DNA of 64,000 nucleotides from Sinotaia quadrata (Eukaryota; Mollusca; Gastropoda; Architaenioglossa; Viviparidae): NCBI GenBank assembly GCA_028829895.1, contig CM054177.1, positions 41,682,664 to 41,746,663 of the forward strand, read 5' to 3'. Shown piece by piece: positions 25,101 to 37,159 of this stretch (position 1 is its first letter; each line of letters starts with the position of its first letter). The notes under the pieces were generated by a model. It saw only the letters and a program-made list of their open reading frames with translations, ran no database searches and was not told where the DNA came from. The position numbers and the translations under genes were made by a program.

Positions 25101-26665
25101 TCTATTTATAGAAAATACAGATAAACTGAGTTTGTCTGTCTGCCGAGTTCTGGGTCTTTTATATGTAGGAACTAGTTTATATAATTTAACACATTAACAC
25201 TATCAGATAATGAAAAGTGACAAGTAATATAAGCACACATTTGAAGTAAGAGAGTGAGAGCTTTAATTGCCTTAATATCGGCATGTCAGGAATGTGCGGC
25301 TGTTTAATGTTTCTTACCTGTGTATTATGTGTATGTGTGAGAGAGGGTGCCTACGTGTGCACGTGTTGTTAATCGATATATGTTATTGATTTTTAGTACG
25401 TGCCTACATAAAAGTTAAGAAAGTTACATTATATTTTTCACTGGTTGTGCCTCTTTTAGGCTAATTCAAAAGTCTGAAATATATTGTCCTCACTCTTCAC
25501 TTTGGTAATGTAGTGCTAAGCGCGGCCAACGGTGTTTCCTCAATCTAAACTGGCATGCTGTACGGATCCACTCTTCGCCGGAAGCCAAGGGAGACAACTC
25601 CAATGCCTACACGCGTGGTGGACTTGAAAGAGCTTCTAATGGAAGTGTGACTGGGAAGCAAGATCCAGTACCGTACAGTTGGTGAGAGATATATTAACGA
25701 TCTAGTCTACGTGTGGGCTACCCAGTGTCCTGTCCTCGCCCCATTGAAACAAGGGAAAGAACTCGACTCCGTATGGTGGTGGTGGTGGTTTCGTGTGTCC
25801 GGTCTTTACACGGGCAACCACCGGGCAACGTTCGCTCCAACTTATCTAGCGAAGGACTGTGTACAAGGTGGCCAAGTCTTTGTTGTGCCCGTTTATTAAA
25901 TGGTTTTGCACACATCAGGATCAAGAGGTTTATTGGGTTTAGATCTTCAGTGTCTGTGTGTAATCATGTGTGTATTTATGTATGTATGGTTGGGTTGGGT
26001 AGATAGGAAAAAAGAAAGAGAGGGACTGCGAATGCATGTGTGAGATTATTTGTGTTTGAAGAGTGTGTCTTCAAACATGCATACATATAAGCACATAATT
26101 GCTTGAACAAAATAAAATGAGGGCAATCATAAAGAAACTAGCTGTTACTATAACTATTCGTGCAGTTTTTAATTAGAAGGGACCCACCATATGCTTCCTG
26201 TCTAGGATTTTGTAGGTGTATGTTAGATATAGAAACATCTGCATTCATGTATGTTGCTATAAATTGTGATGATTGTGTTGGGTTTCTTTTGTTGTGCGTG
26301 TTTAAATTGTATGATATTGATCTAATGTGCCTTGAGCACGTGCATTTCCGTGTGTCCGTGCATGTAAGTTTAGGTGCATGCAAGATTATCGTACATTATA
26401 TGTTCTTCACCTCGAAACTGTTTTGTGTGGTCAGTAGGTAACTACTCATACATGCAGGCACTGACACACACATATATACATACATATGCATGCACACACA
26501 CGTACACACTCACGCACATCTATAATTCTATACATGGAGTTGCACATTGTAAGAAATGAATCGTAATTTAATTAACATCACGCAAAGCTAAATAAAATAT
26601 AATTTACTCACTTTGTTAAATAAATACAGTTTAAATTCTTTACATTTAGCTACAGTATATCTTAA
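22120..26665. other. No gene recognised; scattered CA/GT patches
   Basis: This 4.5 kb holds interrupted CA/GT patches at about 22940-23240, 24380-24410, 24870-24925 and 26460-26520. A GC-richer block lies at 25510-25900. That block has a GGTGGTGG patch and short open frames on both strands, and it may be an old transposon piece. Polymerase or RNase H of the neighbouring gypsy element should lie to the right of 22120 but I cannot read any. Confidence 0.35.
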
Positions 26666-26670
26666 TAAAT

Positions 26671-26815
26671 GTTAGGTAACTGGACGACTTGCAAATGTTA
26701 GATAACTGGACGACTTGCAAATGTTAGATAACTGGACGACTTGCAAATGTTAGATAACTGGACGACTTGCAAATGTTAGATAACTGGACGACTTGCAAAT
26801 GTTAGTTTACTGGGC
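26671..26815. repeat. 26-bp minisatellite, six copies
   Basis: Units start at 26671, 26697, 26723, 26749, 26775 and 26801. Each is GTTAGATAACTGGACGACTT plus GCAAAT. The first and last units carry substitutions and the four internal ones look identical. Confidence 0.95.
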
Positions 26816-26819
26816 TGCA

Positions 26820-27430
26820 TCATTGAAATATCCATTATAAATGGAGATATTTGATCTCAGTTTTAATGGAATGATTAATTGCCTCCATTCGGTACATTTT
26901 ACCTACCTACATCTCATCAGAAGCTAGCATGTACTAGTCTTACAAAAACATCACATGAAGTGTGACTGTCTATAGGCTTTAGACTGCAGAAACAATTAAC
27001 TGTAGACAGGTAAATTTCTATAACTGCCTCTCAGACAACCCACATTCTCCTTTTTTCAGACGATATGATATATTTGATATGTATAATATATTATGATTGT
27101 GTTAATTTAACCATAAATCACATTTTAAATTCTTATAAATAAATTCATTAAAACATCTACTACTGCTATTAATGTACTTCCAAGTCTCTTGTGCAGAGTT
27201 TTGAACTCCGCTACACGACAAAAACAACATTGCAATGTATATTAGTTTGAGTTCAAGTTAGAGTGTATTTGATTACACATTCTGGTATAATTAACTACCA
27301 GCACTGGCGGCAGGCTATTGGGAGGCAGACATGCTGTGTGGATGATGTAATTTACTTCTTCAATCTGCAAGTTATAGCAATTATTAAGATGCAATCAGAT
27401 CTACTTTGTAACTTGTAGATAGATAGATAG
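26820..27430. other. No gene recognised
   Basis: AT-rich unique sequence. A very short GATA run (27417-27434) abuts the repeat copy that follows. Confidence 0.4.
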
Positions 27431-27434
27431 ATAG

Positions 27435-27595
27435 TGTAGCGGAGTAAATTTGCCTTTCCATATTTCTAGACTTAATCGTTATATAAATGTTTTAATTGTC
27501 AAAGTGACTCGGCTTGGGCAATCCTTATGATGGTATTTTTGTAAGTGTCAGAGTTGGAGTAAAGACCTCGAGTTGAGATTATGCTAAAGTCTCTG
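27435..27595 (+). mobile_element. LTR-like dispersed repeat, copy A
   Basis: It starts TGTAGCGGAGTAAATTTGCC immediately after a GATA run. It continues with a segment shared with copies B (41363 leftward) and C (43963 rightward): CATATTTCTAGACTTAAT, GTTATATAAAT and GTCAAAGTGAC. Homology to B continues through TTTTTGTAAGTG and AGTTGGAGTAAA, then ends near 27595. The TG start fits an LTR end, but no target duplication or partner LTR was found. The class is inferred. Confidence 0.6.
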
Positions 27596-27599
27596 CTGT

Positions 27600-29490
27600 T
27601 CAAGAAGTACAAATGTTACATAGGATATTTGGTTGAACTTGTTTGTCTAAACTCTATACTAAAGATTATGGTAAATGAGTAAGAATAAAAAATCACAGGA
27701 GAGGATTTTAGAAATTAGAGTTTTGAGATTTGAGATTTGAGATTTGAGAAGTCAGTCACCTGATGTAAGCTGTATAGATGGAGATGTCTCGCTTGGAATG
27801 TAACAGTATTATCTTTTGAGATGATTCTCAGTGTACTGATGAATAGTGGCATTTTGTCAAGACTGGTGACATAAATGTGAAACTTGTTTAACATCTCTAA
27901 GAAAGTTCTCTAACAACTGACTGCATTATGTACATTACAGTTTTTGATGAATGTACCTAAGCATTAAAGTTGTGGTAGGCTTCAGACGAAAGATTGTTAA
28001 TGTTTGATCAGATTGGAATGACGTCACACAATAACTCCAGTTATTTGACAAAGAGTAAATGAAGGTTTGCTTGAAGCAACTGTGGAAAATTAATTAATGC
28101 AGGTGACAGTTCATGTGTAGGAAATAATTAGGCTTCTTTGCTCTCATCTCTCTCTCATACATCCATGCACACATCATATCGATAAACCAATGCATTCTTT
28201 TGTCCACAACAAATAGGTGGAAATATATAACTGCTAGATTACCCTAACTGAGAAAAATACAGTTAAAATTTTTCACACTTAGCAGAAACATGTCTATACA
28301 TGCTAAATTTTATCAATTTTCACTAATTATCTTGACTGCCCTCGAGACATTTTTTCTTTTATTTTAGATTCTTAAGTGTGGAGACATTTGTTCTTCTGAA
28401 AGAATAATCTTTCAGACTGACTGTCCTAGGAATTCTCATAAATAATGCCGGCCATTAAAAAAAAATCAACAAAAAAAACCGCTCTACGCATCGGCAAAGA
28501 TTTGTTTGTTGTGTGAGTCTGTAGGTAACTCTGAAACTGAGTAAGTAGGTTTCATTGTACATGAGTACAATGAAAGTCCAGACGACTTCGTTACAGTTGA
28601 AATGTTGATACTGCAAATTGTATAATGTGGGTCTCAAGTTAGTAAAATATATGCCTGCCAGAAAAAAATGTTTGCACGTATTTATTATATGGAGAGAAAA
28701 TTTCCTCGTGTTTTCAATAAATACTAAAACAAAAATGATTACATATTAATGTATGGGGAAAATAAAACCAATTGACTTAGAGTTAGGCACACACAAGTAT
28801 TCATCTTTGCTGATACGTAAAGAGGTCATTGACATTAACAGTTAGTGTGTCTTAAATGTCGTAATTGTAATCGGATTTTCTTATCAATGAATGCAATTTC
28901 AATGTATTCATATACTTTCTATCTAAAATTTACTGCGTTTGGGCCCCCTTCCCCTAAAAGAGACTAATTTATTATGCTCCGGACTTTGCAACTATAGCAG
29001 TGCTTGCTTATTGTGCAAAATTTCCAGGTATGTGCATTTATTTTAGTTAGTCGCGCTTTGCTTGTTACAAGACACGTGTGTCTGGAAAGATCATCAACAG
29101 CAGAAATTAGGAAAATGGTGCACCTCCATTATCGCATATACACGAGTATTCTTTCGCGCACCAATGTACGAAATACAAACGCGTCCGGATATGTAGTAAT
29201 GGTGTTTTCCGACAGGCGGATAATTTCCGTGATTTTGAAAGACTGCATGCACGTGTAGACAGATTAAATTGTCCATTAACATTCTCACAAATCTATATAT
29301 TTACAAAGCGCGTAACTATTTTATCGGCATTCTACTACAGGCACTGTATTCTTGCTTGGGAAATTTATATTTGCTTGTTGATGTGAAGAGTAGATAATAA
29401 ATGCCATTATGTTAAGTATTATTGTATTTTGACAATATAACAAAGTATTGCAACAGAGTCAATGAACTGCTAACCTTGATGCTTTGAGAT
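27600..29490. other. No gene recognised
   Basis: AT-rich unique sequence with a tiny (TTTGAGA)n run at 27721-27750. No coding frame or RNA gene is supported. Confidence 0.4.
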
Positions 29491-29494
29491 TGCA

Positions 29495-29730
29495 CACTAG
29501 TGCGAAGCGTCACTGAACTACCACGATTTGCCGTCCCGGGGCGTCACTGAACTACCATGGTATGTGAGGAGGGGAATCACTGACTTACATGATTTGTGAA
29601 GTGGAGTGCCATTGACTTAACATCATTTGTGACGTGGGGCGTGTCTGACTTACCATCATTTGTGATGTGGGGGGTCACTGACTTACCATCATTTGCGACG
29701 TGGGACGTCATTGACTTACCATCATTTGTC
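29495..29730. repeat. ~34-bp minisatellite, about seven copies
   Basis: Units carry GTCACTGACTTACCATCA, TTTGTGACGTGGGG and variants. The left units are more diverged than the right ones. Confidence 0.85.
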
Positions 29731-29734
29731 AGAT

Positions 29735-31790
29735 TATTAACGAGAGAATAGCTAATGGGACTGAAAAATCTTTCTGGTCATAACTTCCGTAGGACACCAG
29801 TCAAGGAATGAGAGAAATATAAAGCATTTAGGCACATTGAAAATAAGATTATTCACATCAAACAGAGCTGAGCTTCGAGTCCTGGCTTTGGGAGTGAGTT
29901 TCAAATGCGAGTGATGAGGTCTAATACCTAGCCTCCTCTTTTTATGCTGAGGTACTTTGCCACACAAGATAGCTGAGTTATGTCCCCTTCCCTATTCCCC
30001 TCACCATCACACACACACACACACACACCCCGGGACCATCTCTTCCTAATATCACATCTCTATCCTGAAAAGAAACGCATTTAGGCGCGTTTTCTGCTGG
30101 CCTGGAGATGGCTGACCCGTGGATTGAAGTCAGACAAACAGAGATCGCCAGGCGAATCTGCCTGAGCAAAAGTGTTTTTCTTACCCAGCTGGACCAAGAC
30201 GATAGCAAAACTTAAGTTATTCTATAATTGACGCCGTTCCAGCCTTGGTAGTGAATATAATAGTGCAATTACTTCTTTCCGCTTATTCTTAATTGTGGAA
30301 CATATATACATCTTCAAATGAGCCCTTTGTTTGGATGATAGCAAGCAGATTGCAAATGTACGGTGCTAATGCGATTAAATAGGTTATATATTACATGTGT
30401 AAGTGTATGTGTGTGTGCGCGAGCGTGTGTATACAATTGTTTATATATGTGTGAATGAGTTTGAACAACAGCCCCCCCCCCCCTTCCTTACAATTGTTCG
30501 AGTGTAGCACGTAATCTGTTTATAGTGACCAACATTTCTTTTTAACATGCATGGAACCTACTAATTGTCCGTAATATGTTATGGTGTGACGCACGCAATT
30601 ACGTCACCCGGCTGTGATCGCCAACATAAAGAAATGTATAATACTAAAGATGAAAACATCAAAGAACTTAATACTTGAATGAAAATAAAACTTTAGTTAG
30701 GAAGACAGGCATTAGTTGCCCTTGACTCCATGACAAAGACTTAAGCGGTGTCATAAAATTATTATAGCACCATGGAAGTCTGTCCAGCAACTCGACTGGA
30801 ATGGATGTGTGTTCCAGATTAATATGAAAACAAAGCATGTGAGCGCTTAAGGATATTAGAATGAATGAACATTTTTTCATGTTTTCGAAATGTATTCTAA
30901 CGGTGCCAGTGGATAAATGTTGTGTGAGATTTGTATTTTGTTTAGTGTGGAAAATGGGATAACACATAAGTGTTGTGTGAGATATGTATTATGTTTAGTG
31001 TGGAAAATGTGAGGTGATAACGTATAAATGTATGCAATTTGTATGACACTCGGTGTGGAAATTTAGTGCTGTCTGATATTTTATGTATACGTTAGTGAAT
31101 TTAAGTATTTTCTTGAAATATCTCATTAATGATATAAAATACGTAGCCTTTGTGTGATATATGATGTGAAGTGGCACGCGTAGCACATATGGTTTCTTGT
31201 TAGAGAAGAAATTGGAGAATTCAACAAAGTAGCTTTCATCAGAAGCTACCAAACATATCCGGAATGTGGCCAAGACTTTATAAGTGCAAATGGTTCATGA
31301 CAAACTGATTTGTTTTGTTTTTTTTATTTCTATGTGTAATTTAGGCACAGGTTTCTAGATATCAGATTGTTGTGAAAAACCCATAAGATTTTAGTTAGCA
31401 GTATTCAAACAAGATTAGCAATATGTCATGTACCTGATAGATAGATACCAGTACAATATGATGACTTTGTAGAGATGTGCTAACTGAAGTGGATTTATCT
31501 GTCCGGTTCCTGTAAGAACTGAGCTGAGTTTATTTAGACAGAAAACTTTTACATTGATTTTCGTATCTTGTTCATAAAAGAACCTTGCTGAAATCTTTTG
31601 AACTGGCATTGATTTGTTTATCTAGTTCGTGCAAGAACTATGTTAATACTTTTACAGAGAGACAATTTTAATGACGATTGTTTATTTGGCTCTTTGTGTA
31701 AAGATGTGACCCCCACCCCACACCGATGGGATATAATGGAATGAATGATGAAGACAAATATACCACAACAATATACACACACGTTTCCTT
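29735..31790. other. No gene recognised
   Basis: Contains a short CA run (30008-30027), a C11 run at 30473 and a duplicated ~50-bp phrase near 30910-31015 (GTTGTGTGAGAT...TTTAGTGTGGAAAATG). The minus strand near 30187 has a good GTAAGA donor match, but no clear exon precedes it. Confidence 0.35.
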
Positions 31791-31796
31791 CAGATA

Positions 31797-31888
31797 GTAA
31801 ACATTTATTTCATTATGAACGAACATTTATTTCATTATGAACGAACATTTATTTCATTATGAACGAACTTTTATTTCATTATGAACGC
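31797..31888. repeat. 22-bp minisatellite, four copies
   Basis: ACATTTATTTCATTATGAAC plus CG repeats four times with a single C-to-T change in the fourth unit. Confidence 0.95.
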
Positions 31889-31889
31889 T

Positions 31890-33345
31890 GTCTATGTACA
31901 TAAGGAATCAGGGCAGAATCAGTAAATGAAAACGCAACAAATCCAGTCGAGGCACAATGTACAAAACAGTATTTCATACCTTTACCTATTTTCTACCAAC
32001 CATACACATTTCATTATTTCTCAAATGCCTGACACCTTTCGAAATTATACACTCTTCTTTCGTTTCTCCAGAACTGGTTTTCAGCTAAATACTAATCCCT
32101 CAATTAATTGCACTGTCTGCCCTAATGGCTTGATGGTCAGTCTCTCCTCCCCGTCCTATCGTTAATGTTCTGGGCATTTATGACCTTGTCTTGAACGCAG
32201 AAGGGGAAACGGTCTTTAAGGGAACTTGATCCCTGCCGGTGGTGGTCTCAGAGTCTGTCTTTCATTGTAAAGATGTTGATAATGAGTAACATCGAGGGCC
32301 CTTTACCTATTTAAGTGACCAGAACAAAATTGCTCGCCCTTTTACCGTAATAAATCGAATTCAAAACAAAGTAACGCTTTCAGAAAGTAACAGTCAAAGC
32401 GACAGATTAGAAGCATATGATGACTTTCCCATTTACATCACAAGAAAAAATCTCGCACCTATCACAAACAATAATTTCTCATTATGATCAAGACAAAGAC
32501 CATAACAATTAACCCCCCCCCCTCACTTATCACAGGCACACCAATTTATCATTGCAATCAAGACAAAGACAAAAAAATTAAATCCATTAGTATCAAAACG
32601 ACAGACGAACACCACATGAAGACAAAAGAAATCAAATCCCTGCATTGTGTTACGTTTGTGAGAACCTTGCTGAAATATTTTGAAATTAATTTGTTTGTCT
32701 CGTTCTTATCAGAACTGTGCTGATATTATATTTAATAATGCAGAAGTTCTATATTGATTAAAGTGTTGAGTTCTTAAGGAAATGGATGCCGAGTTCATAT
32801 ATGTAGGTCGAATAGCTTGACCTTAAAAGACAAGCCGAGAAAGAGTAGACAGTGCAGTCCCATCACTCCAACATGTGGCAAACGAATCGGTCCCGTGTGG
32901 ATTCAGAGGGAGATGGTTCCAATACTTTGCTACATTAACTATTTTTCTCTATTTTCCTCCTCTTTAGTGCTTGAGTTATCTCGTTAAGTACTATTTATGT
33001 ATATGATTAATCTCCCCTGTACTGTTAAGTGAGCAAATTTCAAGGACACATACCTATACCTGAACTTTGTTGGACAATGCAATTTATGACCATAACATAA
33101 CTGGCCTAGAGTTGTCTGTAGTTTGGTTTTTTTTTTTTCTTATTTTGAGTAGCGAGTGGAAGAATTAACGAAATTTTCTGAGTAAACAAGTCATGAGTGT
33201 AGTATATAGCTGCAACATTAGAAAAGCTCTAATCTTAAATGTACAAGAATAATTCTACTGCTTTTATAATTATTGTATGAAATGTTTAATTACGTTTGAA
33301 GTTAAGTCAAATTTTAATTATTTGTCTTTCTATACCCGCATTATT
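31890..33345. other. No gene recognised
   Basis: AT-rich sequence with a C10 run near 32512 and a loosely duplicated AAGACAAAGAC phrase at 32490 and 32562. If the exon at 33350 is real, its intron lies here, but I cannot identify the preceding exon. Confidence 0.35.
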
Positions 33346-33349
33346 GTAG

Positions 33350-33567
33350 AGCACCGTTGTTATGTTATGGATGGGATGGCTAAGATAATGATAGTCGACC
33401 AAGGACCCTATCAAAAAGACAACCCGAAACGCAAGCTAGTAAGTGTCCCGCCAACGAACGAGATGTGTGAAGGTCAAGCAATTATGGGCGATAAGCATAA
33501 AGGGATTGAATCCATAACACTCAGTGCAGGTGATGCCATTATTCTTTTAAGTGGCACTGAGAACTGA
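33350..33567 (+). CDS. Candidate terminal coding exon, unknown protein
   Basis: A pyrimidine-rich run ends in TATTGTAG at 33349. From there a frame stays open for 71 codons to a TGA at 33565-33567, with the first two bases completing a codon from an upstream exon (phase 1). The product is balanced rather than low-complexity. It has two Cys, a KRK basic patch and a hydrophobic C-terminal stretch ending in Gly-Thr-Glu-Asn. I do not recognise the family. No upstream exon was identified and no good polyadenylation signal follows closely. It would converge on the minus-strand peptide gene ending near 34.04 kb. It may be a chance frame. Confidence 0.35.
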
Positions 33568-33664
33568 ATGAGTTTTCTCGTCCGCAATTATAAAGACCTT
33601 TATTGGTAAGGCTTTAGGAATTCATTAGCCGAATAATTAATCTGTTAATCCCACTCATCACACT

Positions 33665-33995
33665 GAATTAATAGTCACGCAACCATACCTTTAACTGTCA
33701 TTCAATCCTAGCATTGACAGTCATTCAACCATAACATTAAGTCATTCAAGTATAGCATTAACAATCAATTAGCCATAACATTAACAGTCGTTCAATCATA
33801 CCATTAAGTATCATTCAACTGTAACATTAATAGTGTTCAACCATAGCATTAACAGTCAGTCAAACACAGCATTAACAGTCAGTCAACCATAGCATTAACA
33901 GTTAGTCAACCATAGCATTAACAATCAGTCAACCGTAGCTTTAACAGTCATTCAACCGTAGCATTAACGGTCAGTCAACCATAGCATTAATCTTT
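33665..33995. repeat. ~23-bp degenerate minisatellite
   Basis: About fourteen units of AGCATTAACAGTCATTCAACCAT vary by substitutions and small indels. They are most regular at 33840-33990. Confidence 0.88.
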
Positions 33996-34043
33996 TAACG
34001 ACGTGTGATGCACCAAACTCTGAAATGGAAAATGTTAATGCTT

Positions 34044-34049
34044 TTTATT
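34044..34049 (-). terminator. AATAAA polyadenylation signal
   Basis: AATAAA on the minus strand lies about 146 bp beyond the stop codon of the putative peptide gene at 34195. The position suits its 3' end, but the motif sits in an A-rich run and could be coincidental. Confidence 0.4.
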
Positions 34050-34194
34050 TTTTTTATATCAGTCAAACTATTTTACCATACTGAGTATCTCAGTGCATCA
34101 AAATGCCGTTGTGATGTGAACAGGTAAGGTAAGAATCAATGAAACTCTGTTTCTCTACCAATCGCATCTCTTCTCTTTCTCGACGTCTTCTTTT

Positions 34195-34331
34195 CTAATC
34201 CTTCGACTCATTCTCGCTAGGATGACGACATAGACCCGAGCAACAGAGTTTAAGGCCAATGCTGAGGTAATGTTGCATGCACCTTGGGAATCGCTTAGTT
34301 CTATTTTTAGAACGCTGGTCATTTTTGCTCT
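34195..34331 (-). CDS. Candidate exon 2 of secreted peptide precursor (four-Cys peptide)
   Basis: A minus-strand acceptor (TTTGTCAG ending at 34332) opens a frame that accepts the phase of exon 1 at 36907. The exon adds two bases, then 44 codons and a TAG at 34197-34195. The first part is Lys/Asn/Arg-rich and ends in a dibasic Lys-Arg (exon codons 12-13). After it comes a peptide of about 31 residues with four Cys spaced C-x11-CC-x3-C and an acidic/polar tail. Position after a basic cleavage site is typical of a processed peptide hormone or venom peptide. I cannot name a family. The spacing resembles insulin-family parts only by coincidence, as the required last Cys is absent. The splice is inferred, not proven. 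Confidence 0.5.
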
Positions 34332-34879
34332 CTGACAAATGCACACGTTAAAAATTGTACAGAGACGCTTCTAACGCTATAAGTTAACAGTCATGGCAGA
34401 ATCTGAATTTCTTGTCGTTGTCTAGTGCATGTTATTGACAATTTCTCAGTAAAATTAGCAACAACTAGATTTCTGCTTTTGAAGACGGCAACAGGTTAAA
34501 GCCAAAATACATTCTAAGACTGCTGTTCATTAAAACAGAAAGAACAAATAATAACTAAGTACTGACCGGTGTCCTTGGGGAGAGATAGAGGAAAATTGGG
34601 AATATATGTTAAGACCTTTGTGCTGAGCAGAAAAGATAAAGATAAAAATAATATGTCAAGGATTTGGTTCATTGTGGTTATTTTAGTGTGTATGCATCAG
34701 AGTGTGTTTTGCGCATGTATCTGTGGTGCAATATTCTCTCTACAACATTCTTTTCTTTTTCTACATACTCTCTGGCGCAGAAAAAACCCAAAAACATCAT
34801 TCTAAATACTTCTTTGACTGCAATGGCTACCACCTTGCGCTAGTCCCCATTCCATACAATTCAGACATATTTGTGAAGC

Positions 34880-34961
34880 ACGCACGCACGCACGCACGCA
34901 CACACACACATACACACATATTAACTTCCATTCGTTCTTTCTTTCTTTCTTTCTTTCTTTA

Positions 34962-34992
<31 letters not shown>

Positions 34993-34995
34993 ATA
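34880..34995. repeat. Compound microsatellite (CACG)n(CA)n...(TTCT)n(AAAT)n
   Basis: CGCA units, CA units, then TTCT units followed directly by AAAT units. Four different short motifs lie within about 115 bp. Confidence 0.95.
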
Positions 34996-35094
34996 GTATT
35001 ACATCCACTACTTTACTACTTCTATAAAAATAATTAACTTATAATATTAAGTGTGGGCAGAAAGAAAAAAACGAGTGTGGTAAGAAATTAGGCA

Positions 35095-35515
35095 AACAAG
35101 ACTATTGTAGTGAAAACTTAGTCAAGACTATTGTGGTAGAACTTAAGCAGTCAAGATATTGTGGTAGAACTTAAGCAGACAAGATATTGTGGTGATTAGA
35201 GAGATAAGACTATTGTGGTGATTAGAGAGACAAGACTATTGTGGTGATTAGAGAGACAAAACTATTGTAGTAGAAATTAGGCAGACAAGACTATTGTAGT
35301 GAAAACTTAGTCAAGACTATTGTGGTGGGGATTAGACAGACAAGACTATTGTGGTAGAACTTAAGCAGACAAGACTATTGTGGTGATTAGAGAGACAAGA
35401 CTATTGTAGTAGAAATTAGGCAGACAAGACTACTGTGGTGGAGATTAGACAGACAAGACTATTGTGGTTAAGAATACAAATCTGTAACGGACATGTTTAG
35501 GCAGACGAACTATTG
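35095..35515. repeat. ~26-bp minisatellite, degenerate
   Basis: About fifteen units with GACAAGACTATTGTGGTGAT and TTAGAGA or TTAGGCA variants. Several longer blocks are themselves repeated, which implies multi-unit duplications. Confidence 0.88.
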
Positions 35516-36299
35516 TGGAGAAGAAAGACAGGAAAGACGTATTATGGAGATGGTTAAGTAGAAACTATTTATAGAGTAGTATAAAGTCGATTGTAACAGA
35601 GTCTGTCCATTACCCAACTGTAATATCAGTTACACGAAGAAATCAACTGCCCAAAACAAACGCATTCAAATATTTATTATTATATCCTGGACACAAGTCA
35701 ATAATGTAGTTAGGTAAACAAACACCCACGGTGGCACATTGTCAAGAGAAACAGTATATAACAAAACCATTTAGTACAATAGTAATCGATCATTTAAAAA
35801 TATGCAGTTACAATAGTTAGGCAGCAAAGAAATCCGAACAGCTAATGCCTGTAAATCATGCGAGTCTTATAGTATATGAAAGTCTAGCTCCGGACTGTCG
35901 AATTCACCGAGAATGAGAAGTACATTGAGATAGGTTTCCAAAGCAGCCCTTAGACCCCCTCACACACACACACACTTCGGTCATTCTAGTATGTTGTGTA
36001 CACGACTTAATGGATACAAGTGTGTGAATTATATTTTTTTCTCTACAAACTGTTTGTGTGTGAATGTATCATATTATCCTTAAAAAATTGATTGTGTAAG
36101 TAAATACGTTCATATATGTATGTGTGCGCCCATGAATGTATTTAAGAGCGTGTTTATAAATGTGTGCAAGTTAGTGTGTATGTCTATGAATGTATTTAAG
36201 AGCGTGTTTATAAGTGTTGAAATTCTTGTATATGTAAATGTACGTATTTGTTGTATGCAACACGTCTTTATGTAACGCGTGTGTGTTTATGTGTGTTGT

Positions 36300-36649
36300 G
36301 TGTGTATGTGTGTGTATGAGTGTGTGTGTGTGTGAGTGTGTTTATATTTGTGTTAGTGTGCGTTTGTGTATGTGTCCATGTGTAACTTTTAAAGATAAGT
36401 AAAATTATTTTAAGGTTATTTTTGGTAAGAGCAGTGTGTTTGTGTTTGGTATGAGTTCATTGATTATTGACAAATGCGCTGCATGAAGGTTGATCTACCT
36501 GTCAACGTCCAACGGGTTTATTGCAGGTGTCTTGTGAATGTGCACTCTCATATTAGAGAGTAATTGTATATGTGTGTGTGTGTCTGTGCGTGCGTATGTG
36601 TGTGTGTGCGTGCGTATGTGTGTGTGTGCGTGCGTATGTGTGTGTGTAC

Positions 36650-36711
<62 letters not shown>

Positions 36712-36719
36712 GTGAGAGA
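36300..36719. repeat. GT microsatellite blocks
   Basis: Interrupted GT stretches at 36285-36385 and a main block at 36570-36719. The main block is a triplicated GTGTGTGCGTGCGTAT phrase followed by pure GT and a GAGAGAG end. Confidence 0.93.
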
Positions 36720-36906
36720 GAGAGTTATTTCTTCTTTTAAGTTAGTGAATGCTTATAAGTAAGTACTTGTTTGTGTTTGCACACGTGTTATTTAGTTCTA
36801 GATTTGAGGTGGAAATCATGACCGACGAAAGTTGAAACTGGCTGAAACCAGTTGAAGTAGAAAGAAGAGAAAATGCACCTCGTCAAGCGGGAAAAATAAA
36901 ACTCAC

Positions 36907-37096
36907 TGCCAAACACCGAAAAAGCGGGCATATAAAAATTGGAAAGCGCTTGTCTCTGCAACATTGGCAATATCAGCCAATTGTTCCAGACTTCGTTAGT
37001 TCTTTTCAAGTAATATCCATCTTCGCGATGGGCCGTAACTCCAGATCTACTAACGATAAAAAGAAATAAGAGCGTTAATCTTCCTACGATGGCCAT
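36907..37096 (-). CDS. Candidate exon 1 of secreted peptide precursor (signal peptide)
   Basis: The ATG at 37096-37094 has an A at -3 and a G at +4. The first 22 residues form a clear signal peptide: one Arg at residue 6, a Leu/Phe/Ile/Val core at 8-15 and a Val-Thr-Ala cleavage site. A short acidic/aromatic segment follows, then Lys-Arg at residues 31-32, then about 31 residues rich in Asn, Trp, Leu, Phe and Tyr ending Val-Phe-Gly. The exon stops at A 36907 before GTGAGT, leaving one base (phase 1). A TATA box lies 51 bp upstream of the ATG. Secretory sorting and proprotein-convertase cleavage are inferred from these features. No known family was recognised. If unspliced, the frame runs on to 102 codons (stop at 36790-36788). 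Confidence 0.62.
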
Positions 37097-37146
37097 TTCG
37101 CTGTGATTTACTGTGAAAATTCTACTTTCCTAATGGGTCCGTGAGC

Positions 37147-37154
37147 TATTTATA
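37147..37154 (-). promoter_or_regulatory. TATA box of the peptide gene
   Basis: TATAAATA on the minus strand, flanked by AGC on one side and GCTC on the other. A start about 30 bp downstream would fall near 37124 and give a leader of under 30 bases before the ATG at 37096. The close, ordered spacing of TATA, leader, ATG and signal peptide is the main reason to believe the gene. Confidence 0.55.
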
Positions 37155-37159
37155 GCTGG

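Larger units (their letters stand above)
34332..36906 (-). other. Putative 2.6-kb intron of the peptide gene
   Basis: Bounded on the minus strand by GTGAGT at 36906-36901 and CAG at 34334-34332. It contains compound microsatellites, a 26-bp minisatellite and a GT tract, all compatible with intronic DNA. Further short exons within it cannot be excluded. Confidence 0.4.

Noticed and set aside
34195..34331. Insulin/relaxin-like peptide assignment for the four-Cys exon
   Set aside because: C-x11-C and CC-x3-C spacings occur in insulin-family chains, but here they overlap in one short peptide and the final A-chain Cys is missing.
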